Shown: one piece after another, positions 30,987 through 40,770 of the stretch
Numbering within the stretch: the first letter of the stretch is position 1
How the letters are laid out: each line of letters starts with the position of its first letter
Assembly: GCA_030374765.1 (NCBI GenBank)
Contig: JARGXX010000071.1
Location: 2,108,001 to 2,172,000, forward strand
DNA length: 64,000 nucleotides
Reading direction: 5' to 3'
From: Agarophyton chilense
Lineage: Eukaryota; Rhodophyta; Florideophyceae; Gracilariales; Gracilariaceae
Notes under the pieces: generated by a model
What the model was told of the DNA's origin: nothing
What the model saw: only the letters and a program-made list of their open reading frames with translations
Database searches by the model: none
Program-made: the position numbers and the translations under genes

Positions 30987-32051
30987 TCAGTCTATTCCCT
31001 TTAAGAGCTGATCGATGAGGATCTCCGACATATCGTAATAACTACCACCAAATATATTGAAATGGTTCAAATAGTGGTATAACTGATACAGCTTGAGCCG
31101 TCTCTTAAATCCTTGAGCTTCTGGTATGTGCTTTCGGTAGTTCTCCCAGAACACTGAGGTTAGTTCCATGCACCAAGACATTCCAAACTCTGCCTCATGG
31201 TGCCCGTAATACGAAGCGGGGTCATAGATAACGGGCTCGCGAGTTTCACCAATACCATTAACGTTGCCAGACCATAAATCTCCGTGCAGAATGCTTGGTT
31301 TTATTGTTCCCTTAACATCTTCAAATAATTCGTCCACTCGTGAGCACAGCTCATTGCCCTTTCTTATCAAATTGGAATCATTGGTGAGCATCAGCTGATG
31401 TCGAAGACGCCTTTCACGGAAGAATTCAATCCAATCGTCCATCCATCCGTTCGGCTGCGGGGTTGGGCCAATTGTATTGTCCGAAGTAAAGCCAAATTTC
31501 CCCTCCTTCGCTTCAACAACGGTAGGTTCTGCAAGGTGCATTCTTGCCAATTTATCTCCAAGACGAGCTTGGTCATAGATAGAGAAAAAGTCCAAAGCCT
31601 CCATGATGATGAATGAGCCTTGAATACTCTTCAGACTACCGCAGTCGTACGCTTCCGGCACCCGGATTGTGCGCGTGTTGAACATTGCAGAAAGGCTTTC
31701 CTTTTCACCAGCAAACATTTCCACATCCTCTCGACTTACCTTTGCAAACAGTCGCTTTCCCTTGTCGGTGGTTATCAAATGCATAACAGCCCAGCCGGAT
31801 GATCCCGCTCGTGTCATGGATGTGACGTTTCCAAATTGCAGTTTGTCAGTTATTACCTTGCTCAATTCGTCCGTAGCGATGGTTGCCACAGCACGCGAAC
31901 GTCCTCGCATTGCGATAATAGTTGTCCTTTCCCAGCAACAATTCAATGCATCGAATTTGGTAGGAGCGATGAATGAAGAAAGGCTGTGTGCGAAGCCGGG
32001 GCAGACTGGGCGTCGTTGACGTCGGATTACGTCTGCTTTCCGAATTGACAT
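30987..32051 (-). CDS. FN3K: Fructosamine-3-kinase / ketosamine-3-kinase family protein
   Basis: 354 aa from the ATG at 32051. The kinase domain begins near residue 60 with a glycine-loop region (AGSSGWAV), a lysine strand (KRLFAKVS) and GEKESLSAMF. The catalytic loop is LHGDLWSGNV, followed by VIYDPASYYGHHEAEFGMS, both diagnostic of the family. These enzymes phosphorylate sugar adducts on protein lysines so that they fall off, repairing glycation. The first 47 residues are rich in Arg, Ser and Ala and could be a plastid transit peptide, as in plant homologues; an internal Met at residue 48 offers a shorter form. The transposon island starts about 140 bp upstream. Confidence 0.93.
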   Translation of the reverse strand: MSIRKADVIRRQRRPVCPGFAHSLSSFIAPTKFDALNCCWERTTIIAMRGRSRAVATIATDELSKVITDKLQFGNVTSMTRAGSSGWAVMHLITTDKGKRLFAKVSREDVEMFAGEKESLSAMFNTRTIRVPEAYDCGSLKSIQGSFIIMEALDFFSIYDQARLGDKLARMHLAEPTVVEAKEGKFGFTSDNTIGPTPQPNGWMDDWIEFFRERRLRHQLMLTNDSNLIRKGNELCSRVDELFEDVKGTIKPSILHGDLWSGNVNGIGETREPVIYDPASYYGHHEAEFGMSWCMELTSVFWENYRKHIPEAQGFKRRLKLYQLYHYLNHFNIFGGSYYDMSEILIDQLLKGID

Positions 32052-32191
32052 GTCGCGAGTGGTCTTGATGTTACAACTCGTTTTCTTTAAGTCGGAAGGG
32101 TGTCTTCTAGAATACCCTCAAGAATATCCTCAAGGATATCTCCCCAGTTCTTATACAACATCGGTTCTTCGCGTCCACACCATGACTTAGC

Positions 32192-32333
32192 CTATCCCTC
32201 GCCCAGAATTTCCGAAAATTGACGTTTTGGCTACAGTATAGCTAACGAAATCAGTGTGACAAAATTTTGAAGTAAAAATACTGCGTAAAAAACGTAACCT
32301 TTATTGCATTATATTTATTATAACGCGAGTTCA
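32192..32333 (-). mobile_element. Tc1/mariner 3'-end fragment
   Basis: The - strand reading of this segment matches the 3' end (58824-58964) of the Tc1 element at 57682-58982 over its whole length with scattered mismatches. Similarity begins exactly at the transposase stop codon (TCA at 32331-32333 on the + strand) and runs through the 3' UTR into the terminal repeat. No transposase coding sequence follows to the right. It is a truncated copy or the end of a non-autonomous relative. Confidence 0.8.
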
Positions 32334-32739
32334 GGGGCTGCGTCAATCCCGGGTTGGAAAAGTTCTGAGCACTTTCTGTGACAAAACTGTCAAACATTAC
32401 AGTAGAAATATCCAGTACTTTAGGAAAGTCAAAGAAGAGCTCGAAGTAAAGGTCCGGGCAGAGTCCTCCTCTCACAGGTTATGCGCCCGACGCAACCACT
32501 GCTGCAAAACAAGATAACGTCTCCCACCCACCCACCCACAAACCACTTCACGACACCATCTAATCTCACACACAACGAATTCGACAAACCTAAGAACTTA
32601 ACGTCACCAAAGACGAAAATACACCAAAGACGCCACCGAGATTACGACAGAATTATACGCACAAGCCATAAAAGAAGCCAACGACAAACATCACCACACA
32701 GACATCACGCAACACAGAACAATTAATACGAAAGACACC

Positions 32740-33580
32740 GCAGGCTCCCGGAGCTAAACCCAGCCAATTACGCACCCTGGTACCTAGCGTTAGAAACGTA
32801 CGCTACAACGATCGAAGCAACCGAACACCTCTCCAGCAACCCTTCCATCTCAGTAGACCTTGTGCAACTCAAACGACACACACAATGCAAGTCCAAACTA
32901 CTTTAAACCATCCTTAGTAGTGTTCCTTCGGATATACTTGGTCTCCTACTCGTCCTAGAAGATTGGCCAACACTACACAACCTAGTCCACAACATTATAA
33001 CCCATATTGACCAAGCAACCAAGAACGATCACAAGTTTCTGAGGACAAAACCCGAAAATATTACATACACCCCGGACACAACCATTGACAGCTACATCAA
33101 GTCTCACACTGAACTCCGGCAGAAAATGATATCAGCACCCTATCCTAACATTAAACAGGAAGAGACCACAGTAGACTTCATCATAAACGGTTTGAAAAAC
33201 AATTCAACCCTAACCCCCATTCTCGTACCCATCATACTCCAAAAACCCGAGACGATCAAAGCCTTTCTCATCAGCTTCAAACAACTCCAATCGTTGTATC
33301 AACCCATTCACGGACCCACACTACAACCCTCAGCAGCTAGGACTTTCACCGGGGACTATGGCCAGCAACATTACACCGGGGATCACCCATTCAGAGGCAG
33401 ATATCAGTACCGCCGCCATTACCGTCCGTATCGCCGCAGCGCATACGTCAACGCTGACTGCCCCCCGGCTACACACCGTGCCGATTCCACACCAGTCTGG
33501 AAGTCCTTTCAGTTCACACGGACGAGTAATGCCAGGACCGCCGACACCCCAAATATCACACTAAGACGCAAGCACAACTA
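32740..33580 (+). pseudogene. Copia gag remnant
   Basis: The frame beginning LPELNPANYAPWYLALE is the typical start of a copia-type (UBN2-like) gag. It continues through a helical region with an in-frame TAA near 32905 into a long open stretch (33126-33581) with TIDSYIKSHTELRQKM and VDFIINGLKNN. A basic, Tyr/Arg-rich region follows near 33400. Only a weak nucleocapsid-like cysteine is present. Non-functional because of the stop. Confidence 0.7.
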
Positions 33581-33709
33581 GCACACACTCACCCCCAATA
33601 TCCTCCCCATCCCCACATCCCCATCCCGCCTTATCCACAGCCATATGATCCCGTCCCGTATCCCGCACAATCCAGTGACCCGGCGGAAACAGATAACGAC
33701 AACAAAAGT

Positions 33710-34069
33710 ATGTTTATTCTCGACAGCGGAGCAACATCCATCCATATCCCCCTACCAACGTCAACCATGTCCAGACTCCAACACCTCACACTGACCACCA
33801 CTGCGACGAATTCTAAGACAATGTGCACTCATCATGGGATAATCAGGATACGGCCCAGCACGACTAAGAAACCCATCCACGCCACAGCCGTAGCCAATCC
33901 GCACATCAGGCAAAATCTCCTCTCGGTGCATGATCTCGCGACTCAATACGGCCTCATTGCCTTCAAACCGGAAGCCGGATACATCATCGACACATACCAA
34001 CAACCCCCACAAATAATCGCAAGAGCACCAAAGATCACATTGCAATATCAACTTAAGGGCATAATTTAG
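33710..34069 (+). pseudogene. Copia protease remnant
   Basis: 119 codons. FILDSGATSIHI is the aspartic protease active site of copia elements, and NPHIRQNLLSVHDLATQYGL is the conserved segment before the pre-integrase zinc finger. The frame ends at a TAG at 34067-34069, and element B begins 147 bp further on. Confidence 0.85.
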
Positions 34070-34211
34070 ACACGAACCACGCCTTCACAGCCATAACATT
34101 ACCACTTAAACCACGGATTTCTGTCGCAACTAAACCCCCTTTCACAACAACAACCCCTACGAAGCACAAAGCAACCCAAACACGAGCCACATCAACCCAA
34201 ATACAACGGGC

Positions 34212-34216
34212 AGCAC
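34212..34216. repeat. Target-site duplication of element B, left copy
   Basis: AGCAC here directly precedes the left LTR and is repeated directly after the right LTR at 57090-57094. Confidence 0.9.
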
Positions 34217-35095
34217 TGTAGGACAACACTTGGAGCGGAGACACCACGAAGATGTTCGGGATCTTCTTCTTTTGAGAGACACGCCTCAGGCGGAGGAGAC
34301 GCGTCCCAGCGGAGCACAGAAACAGAGGCACTCTGGAAAGGCACGACGAAGTCGGGTGTAAGACTGAGGCCAATCCGGCGGGATATACTTACAGTGTTTA
34401 GGTGAGCACGGCACAGTCCGGGGTGTGACCAATCCTAGGCGGAGCGGTACCACGGCGATTGTCGGAAAAGGGGCGAGGAAACACTCGTATGAGGTGGACG
34501 GGCGAGGTGAGTGAGGCGGCCACAGCCAAAAAGGAGGACAAGAGGAAAACGGGGGCGAAACCCTATACAGGGGCGAGACTACGACAAGCGTCGCCGATTA
34601 AATATGAACCCACGGTGGTGGTAGCACTCTAGTTGACAGAGGAGTGGATGAACTAACGTGCGACGGGCGCTCACGGGGTATGCGGTGAAGACGCGCCGAA
34701 GGCGAAAAGTTCAGAGCCAAGACTCCCCCCTTTGGATCCCAAGAGGGTGTTTACTGGGGAGCAGTGCTCAACCTCCTATGCAGTGTGGCGCGCGGCCCCT
34801 GACAGTCGGCGTGCGCCCGAAAAATATACACTAAATAGCGATAGCGTAGCTAAATAAATACTAAAAATTACTAAATAATACTAACCATTAGGTAGAATCC
34901 GGGCCACGTGTGGCACGCCTCGCACTCGCGCGTCGGCATCCGTGTAGTCCACGTGTTCCACCAATGTGCACCTCCGGTCCTAACCGGCCGTCGGCACGCA
35001 ATAGCGGTATAGCTTGTCATAGCCCAAGCTACTCCTCAAGCGAGCGAAACTTCTAAATCCTGCGAAGAAACCCCCTTGAAGGGCATTGTCCTTCA
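34217..35095 (-). repeat. Element B 3' LTR
   Basis: 879 bp, TGTAGGACAAC...GTCCTTCA on the + strand. It matches 56205-57089 with small indels and substitutions. An AT-rich block at 34828-34890 carries TATA-like sequence on the - strand. Confidence 0.92.
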
Positions 35096-35108
35096 TATCC
35101 CCCTCCTT
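35096..35108 (-). other. Element B polypurine tract
   Basis: Read on the - strand, AAGGAGGGGGATA abuts the 3' LTR. Such a tract primes plus-strand DNA synthesis. It matches the tract of element A. Confidence 0.8.
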
Positions 35109-35130
35109 AGGTGACGAACACGCCGTCGAA

Positions 35131-35645
35131 ATGGTGGGGAGGCAACGGTCCAACCGGCATAAAAGCGAGCCGCGTAACGCGTCCAGCGACCACTCGGCTG
35201 TCGAAGGCAGAGCTGCACAACCGAACGACAAACGCACCAACGCGGTACCCACTCCTCGAACTTCGAGCGCACTTCTGCACTGTACACCAACCTCTAGCGA
35301 ATACCTTCCTGTACCTCGGCGACCAATATTCCGGATGAACGGTGATAACAATCCCCGCCGGGGTTACTTCTCCGGTTTCCATTCGGCTCCCCTTCCGCGG
35401 GGGAGTGCCTCTTCAACCGCGCCGAGCCGATCCCGGGGTCCCGTTGAAGCTTCAAGCAACATCACTCCTGCGGAAGACACCTGGCCCAGTTATGACGAAC
35501 TCGTCGGGTTGAACCCGCGTCAACATGCGGCGATTCTCTGGAGAGCTCCGTGGTTCCATCCGACAGCGGTCTTCGACGGAGAACTCGTGGCCGCGTATGC
35601 TGATGGCCATGCGCGTCTCCCGGGCGAGCTGCCGGCTTTGATCAC
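35131..35645 (+). pseudogene. Element B ORFx, 5' part (interrupted by element A)
   Basis: Extra ORF on the strand opposite to gag-pol, starting just inside the 3' LTR. It contains the stretch RRGYFSGFHSAPLP and, further on, APWFHPTAVFDGELVAAY, both nearly repeated in the ORFx of element A (GGYFSGLDAAPS; APWFHPTAVGDDELIDSY). The reading frame runs to the ATCAC target site at 35641-35645 and resumes in phase at 47405, after element A. No known domain. Confidence 0.75.
35641..35645. repeat. Target-site duplication of element A, left copy
   Basis: ATCAC directly before the left LTR of A, repeated at 47400-47404 directly after the right LTR. Confidence 0.93.
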
Positions 35646-36561
35646 TGTGGAGCAAAACCCGGCGACGGGAAGTGCTCTCAAGGTGTTCGAAGCCTTGCTC
35701 CCTGGGGGAGGCAGACTCAGAGACAGAGCCCTCCGTTCCACCCGTAGTGTGGGGTGTAACTCCCACGGGGGACTCCGGCAGTACCGACGGAGGTGAGGGG
35801 TAGAAACCGTTGGGTCGGGAATGGGTATGGGTATCCCAAAGAATGGGGGAAAATCCGGCGAAGAGGAAAAACGGGGCGAGGGTCGGGCACTAACAGGCAC
35901 CGGACCCGAGAACCAGAAAAGTGGCGAAACAACAAAAGAAACCCAATACAGGGGCGAAAACCTGTCCTCGAAAGGAAACACAAAAAGCACGAACCAAGTA
36001 AGCAGAACCCCCACGGGGTATCGTGCACGCAGGTCGTCTGAGCGGTCCCAAGGGGGTGGTTGCACGGAACCCAAACGTGGGCACTCTCCAAGTGGAGTCG
36101 TGTCCCTACGCAGGCGTTGCTAACCAGAGCCCGTTCCGGGTTGTAAGGCCGAAACGATGGCGACGAAGAACCTCTAAAGGTATCGAAGACCAACCTTGGT
36201 TACCATTTACTTTGAGCTTCGGACTGTCAGATCTCGTCTCCCTAAGTAGGGCCCACTAACTAAACTCTACAGTAGTGCACACCTGCTCAGGGCCATACAC
36301 GTGGAGATCCCACTGTCAGGGCCCAAAAGTCCAACGTTCTAACAAATATCCGAAAATCGGTGCCAAAATTAAGCCACGTGTATCACGGGGCCAATCCAAC
36401 CATGGGCCATCCGAATTTTCACTTCATAGGCGAACTCTAACCAGAAGACAGTGCCACCTCAGCACACCTTAGAGGGGATCATAGTCATAACCCTCGGAGG
36501 ATTCAATCCTCATTCTATGAGTTGCATCTTCAAGTATCCCCTAACTGGGCGTTGCTCTACA
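35646..36561 (-). repeat. Element A 3' LTR
   Basis: 916 bp, about 99% identical to 46484-47399. Most of the differences I counted by eye are C/T or G/A. On the + strand this LTR lies immediately upstream of ORFx and is its most likely promoter. Confidence 0.95.
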
Positions 36562-36574
36562 TCTCCCCCTCCTT
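36562..36574 (-). other. Element A polypurine tract
   Basis: On the - strand AAGGAGGGGGAGA lies directly against the 3' LTR. The same core occurs twice inside pol (40079-40095 and 43238-43254). Confidence 0.8.
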
Positions 36575-36642
36575 AAGACGAGGAAGAACATTCCGAGCCG
36601 CGGGTGTCTCGCTTTCCGGTCACTATATATACTGCTCTCCCA

Positions 36643-38499
36643 ATGGGGTCCTTCACCACTTCTGAGGATCGCCACAAAACCGGCACATCGGTACAGCTTT
36701 CTTCTACTCCTCCGACTTTCGGCGATAAGCAACTTCTCGCAACAGCAGTCTCAACCAGCCCTCTCAAGGGAAAGAACCCATACGTCATCAACCCACTCTC
36801 GGGGCCGTCGGCCTCCGCGCCGGTGGACAACGAAGCTCCCCAGCAGGGTGGATATTTCTCCGGTTTGGATGCGGCTCCGTCAGGTACCGAACCTTCCGCC
36901 TCGGCGAGCAACCGACATCCTCAGGAGGATTTGGACATTAACGCGGTGGCGTGGAACTCCGCTCATGCGATGCCCTTGGTAGCAAACTCCAGAGGTTGGA
37001 TCTCAAACGAATCCTTTCGAAGGTGGAGTCCCCTTACCGATCCGGTGATATATTCCCGCGCTCCGTGGTTCCATCCGACAGCGGTTGGCGACGATGAGCT
37101 CATCGACTCCTACGTGGAGGACGGCTTATTGCCGGGTGGCCCACCTGTCGAGGTTGTACGTTCTCCCGATTGGAGGGCGCGGGTAGCCATAGAGCCTCAG
37201 TATCTATACCGTGGTCGCGGGGAGTCCCTGGACAAGGCACGCGCAGCGATGGCGGCTCTGGCCTACCAGCGATTGGAGAGGTCACGCTTTGACCATCTGG
37301 TTCCCCCGGAGTACGGGTTCGATGTCGCCTATTACCGCACGTACGGTGAGGTCTCCTACGGGGATAACCTGGCAGCCTTTCCCAAAGCCGAGTTCCGCGG
37401 ACCGGGTTTTCCTCTCCGAGAAGATATGCTCCAATGGAGTCGTCCCATCCTTCGGGCTGAATTCAGGTACCTTCAACGGCAGTTTACCCAGCATGGGTTC
37501 GATCGACGCGTGCGCTTCGAGCGCCGCTCGCGCTCCCGTTTCGGGTTCCTTGTCCCGTATCCTCACGTGAAACTGGAGCGTATCCGTAACACGGCGAAGG
37601 TTGGGCGATTCGTGCCCCTTCCAGCTTGGTGGAGTAAGGTCGAGGTCCCCCGAAGTTGCTTTGCTGAACTGCCCCCATGCATCTACTATATCGGGTCTCG
37701 TTTGATGCGCGACCCGAGCTCGGGATACCGGGCCCTCGTTGCAGCCGAGTGGGCAGCCCGCGTAGCGGCGCACCTCCTCTGGGATGCTCATGACCATTTC
37801 CGTATCTAGTATATTCCTCCGATGCTACGGACCATCATGCGTCAGATCGACCTTGTCCCAGCGTTGGGTTCGGCCAGCAACGTGCAGGACCTGTATCCAA
37901 TCTTGGACGTGATCGACAACACCCAATGGGATCGAGTTCCAGTGGAAAATCAGCCCGCAGGGGAAGGATCCGCGCGAGACAAGTCTCCTGGCCGGTACGA
38001 TCCGGGCTCCGGTAACTGGGTCTATTACAATCCTTTCGAAGGGGTTCGCATCAGCGCGGCGCAAGCACGGGCGCTGATTGACTCGCCTCGACCGATGCCG
38101 GTGGGACACCCGACGGGGTTCATTTATACCGACGATTACGAGTACGAGCCTCCAGTAGACCTGGACGATCCAGCGATGGATAACGACATGCCAGCTCCTA
38201 GTGGAGTATTCCCTGTGGAGCCATCTGCACCCTTCCAACCAGTGGGAACGACCTCAGCCGCGGCGGCGAATGCATCCGGTGGCGGTCCATCTGCTCCCCC
38301 CGAGTGGGGTGTGAACACCCTTGCGCAGGCGCCAGTTGCCACTCCGCAAGCGGATTGTGTGCGACAAGGCCTCGTGAACGCGGGCATTCCGATTCCCCCG
38401 GGTATGACGGATGTGAGCCAGATGTTGGCTTTCGCCTCGGCGTACCATCAGGGTCAGAATCCCAACGGTGGGGCGGGTCCCTCCTCGGGCTTTCCGTAG
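36643..38499 (+). pseudogene. Element A ORFx: conserved opposite-strand ORF, one stop
   Basis: Starts at an ATG 82 bp inside the 3' LTR; 619 codons with one internal TAG at 37807-37809. The aligned residue in element B is Trp (RLWYLPP against RI*YIPP), so the stop is a TGG-to-TAG change. The N-terminal part is Ser/Pro-rich. The middle (about 37300-37800) is the best conserved part: YGFDVAYYRTYGEVSYGD, RSRFGFLVPYPHVKLERI, FVPLPAWWSKVEV, then ELPPCIYYIGSRL and AAHLLWDAHDHFR. The C-terminal part has GHPTGFIYTDDYEYE and a Pro/Gly-rich tail. No signal peptide, transmembrane segment or nuclease/polymerase motif is visible, so an envelope protein is unlikely. Function unknown. It converges with pol at the purine-rich tract 38560-38730. 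Confidence 0.75.
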
Positions 38500-38540
38500 T
38501 TCCGCCTTCGGGCAATTGTAGAGTCCATAGCTTGGCGACA

Positions 38541-38734
38541 ATAGTAAACTTCTGATATTTGCATAACTTCTTTTCTTCTTCCTTCTTAGGATCTTAACTT
38601 CTACTTCATCTTCTTCATTCCTTCTTAGGATCTTCTTCATCTTCTTCTTCATCTTCCTCCCTTCTTAGGGTCCAATCTTCTTCTCAATATTCTTCTCCAC
38701 TTCGTGGGTCTTCTTTTCCTTTTTCATCATAAAC
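38541..38734. repeat. Polypyrimidine/polypurine tract between ORFx and pol of element A
   Basis: The + strand is CTTCTT-rich with a recurring unit TTCCTTCTTAGGATCTTC (three imperfect copies near 38579, 38618 and 38656). It begins after the block ATAGTAAACT at 38541-38550, which recurs at 48818-48827 in the same place in element B. On the - strand it would encode a Lys/Glu-rich tail beyond the chromodomain or act as a transcript end. Confidence 0.7.
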
Positions 38735-38909
38735 TGTCCCGATAACCGGTGCTGTGTTCCCCGGTTAACGGCGCTAGGCCGAGGGCCTGTAGACCTTCCC
38801 TCTCAATACTTGTTCTTCGGGATACTCTCCTCAATTCCTCTTCAGAGGTCCAACATCTTCCTCACTTCGAGGTCCCATCCACACCAGTTCCCGTGGTGGC
38901 TTACCCGAC

Positions 38910-39113
38910 TTAGGCACGATCCAGACTTGGAGGCAAGGTTACCCGAGCGCGTCGGTGATCGGATAAAACCTTAGACCTCGGAAGGTGCTCAATGGGATCC
39001 ACTGTATCCTCATCAGGCGAGAATCCGTACCATCGGACTTGGTAGCGGACTTCTCCCTCGGGGGTGTAGATGTGATGCACGATGCGATCGATAACGAATT
39101 CCTGCGGGTACAC
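38910..39113 (-). pseudogene. Element A chromodomain (C-terminus of pol)
   Basis: 68 codons with YPQEFVIDRIVHHIY, VRYQVRWYGFSPDEDTVDPI and EHLPRSK, a clear chromodomain. It sits at the end of pol and probably steers integration to marked chromatin, as in other chromoviruses. It is separated from the integrase tail by about 577 bp of broken frame. Confidence 0.88.
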
Positions 39114-39690
39114 TTTTCCCTGTTCGGGCTACTCTTCCATCTTGAAACGCTCTAGTTCCCTTGAGGGTGTCAACGTAGGGTTTAGACACACCCCGGTGGG
39201 TTCTTTTCCGTGTTGCGAGCGGGTCTCAGCACTTCGTCCAAACGGCGCCGAGGGGCCTGTGGGCTACGTTGTAACTTCCGTCTACGGAGTCAAAACGGCC
39301 CAGTTTTGGGTTCTTCTTAAATCTGAGATCTTCCCGATAACAACGGTGTTCTTATATTCCGTGACGGTTGAGAAACCGCGACGCGCTAGCGTCTCCAATC
39401 TCAGGGGGGTAAGACTTCAACGTCAACCCGAGCTACGGGGACGAAGGTTGCTCTGGTGCAACGGGCCGTGCGACGGAGGCGGTTTGCGCGACGGTTGGTC
39501 GTCAGAGCCTTTTGATTGGCTCGGTGCCATTCGACGTGTGCCCCATAAATGCGCGGGCGCCGGTTGCCACTCCGCAAGCGGATGTGAGGTGGCGCTTTCG
39601 ACACGCGCTAGCACTCTCCTGAGCTGTCCCCGACGGGTCTCACTCATTTCTTTCCCATTCCTGAGGGTTCCAGTGTCTCCATAGGAGTTC

Positions 39691-40770
39691 CTATTCCCAT
39701 TCCATAACGGAGAGCCAAATTTGGTCAACCTCGTCGTCGAGATCTTCCCCGTGCGGGTCCGCTGGCACAGCTCGTTCCCGAGAAAGCGGGGTTTGAGTGT
39801 GCGACACCTCAGTGTCTCGTCCGCGGCGGCGGGTGATCGTGGGCTCTGTAGGCGTTCCAGGTGCGGAGTTCTCCACACGACTCTCCCTAGGCGGGGTTTC
39901 GTCATCTTTTCTGACGTCGTGCTCGGCTGGGTCGGCGGTGATGTCGCTACCCATACGCTGGGGTTCTGACTTCTCTGTCGCCGGCTCGGTCGGGCTCGCC
40001 GTCTCACTGTGAGAACTAGATTCCCTGTTAGGGTGACTGGCTGACGCCGAAACAACGTCCTGCGAAGGAACTAAGTTTTCCTCCCCCTCCTTAGGCGGAG
40101 AGCCAGGAGGCTTGATTACCTCCGGTGGGGGATTAACTCTGTAAGAGTTCGTTGACTGGGCTCTTGAGGGAGCGGGCCCAGGTTCGGGAGTATCCGAAGT
40201 TTCCGGTAGGTCGGTTAAACCACGTTCCGGGTGCGGAATTATAACGGGGCGGGTGTTCGAATCTCCGCTTGACGGGTTAACTTCCGTTGAATCATCCCCT
40301 GTGGAGGGCGTTGGTGCCGACACCACTTCCACATTTGGGTTGGGCGCTCGTGTGATGCGGTCCCTGGAGATCCGTTCGTGGCGGTTAGCGATATCCAATA
40401 CCACCGTGTCCGGGTCTACAGAAACCACACGATAGGGTCCGTCCACAATTGGCGAAAGCTTGTGCCTACGTTCCTTTTCAGGATTGTAGTATTCCTTTCG
40501 AAGAAAGACGAAGTCGTCGGGCTCCACCAGAGGTAGAGGTTTGCGAACCCGATTGTCAAAGTCTTTCTTGTAGGCGCGTTGAGCTTTGTCCATTGCTTTC
40601 CGGGCTATCGGCACCATCTTCGTAAGCCACTCCTTCCAGGCTTCTCGGTACAGTCCCGGTGACGGGTACGTCGACAGCGTCGGTTGAGCCTCGATGGCGA
40701 CCGGCGGCGGTGTCCTCGACAGTACCAGTTCGAATGGGGATATCGATGTAACCCGATGTACCTGGGTGTT
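39691..40770 (-). pseudogene. Element A integrase C-terminus and Pro/Glu-rich tail
   Basis: The ORF starting at 40617, plus the in-frame stretch back to the stop at 40771, carries KAQRAYKKDFDNR, DDFVFLRKEYYNPEKERRHK and GPYRVVSVDPDTVVLDI, the GPY/F-type integrase C-terminal domain. A long acidic, Pro/Ser-rich linker towards the chromodomain follows. The linker contains the internal copy of the polypurine core at 40079-40095. Confidence 0.85.

Larger units (their letters stand above)
32334..34216 (+). mobile_element. Ty1/copia element, left fragment (gag and protease)
   Basis: Decayed copia-type element in + orientation, recognised from gag and protease. The coding strand is strikingly rich in A and C and poor in G, unlike the surrounding genes. 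The same bias is seen at 57095-57681, which continues the element after the gypsy insertion. No LTR could be recognised at the left end, so the start at 32334 is only the limit set by the Tc1 fragment. Confidence 0.75.

Noticed and set aside
34370..35000. Independent genes in the LTR of element B
   Set aside because: Short ORFs only, duplicated in the other LTR and disrupted by indels.
35797..36259. ORFs inside the LTRs of element A (also 46631-47097 and - strand 158-codon ORFs)
   Set aside because: They occur in both LTR copies only because the LTRs are near-identical. They overlap in several frames and show no domain.
36643..38499. ORFx as an envelope protein
   Set aside because: It runs opposite to gag-pol and lacks a signal peptide, transmembrane helix and cysteine pattern.
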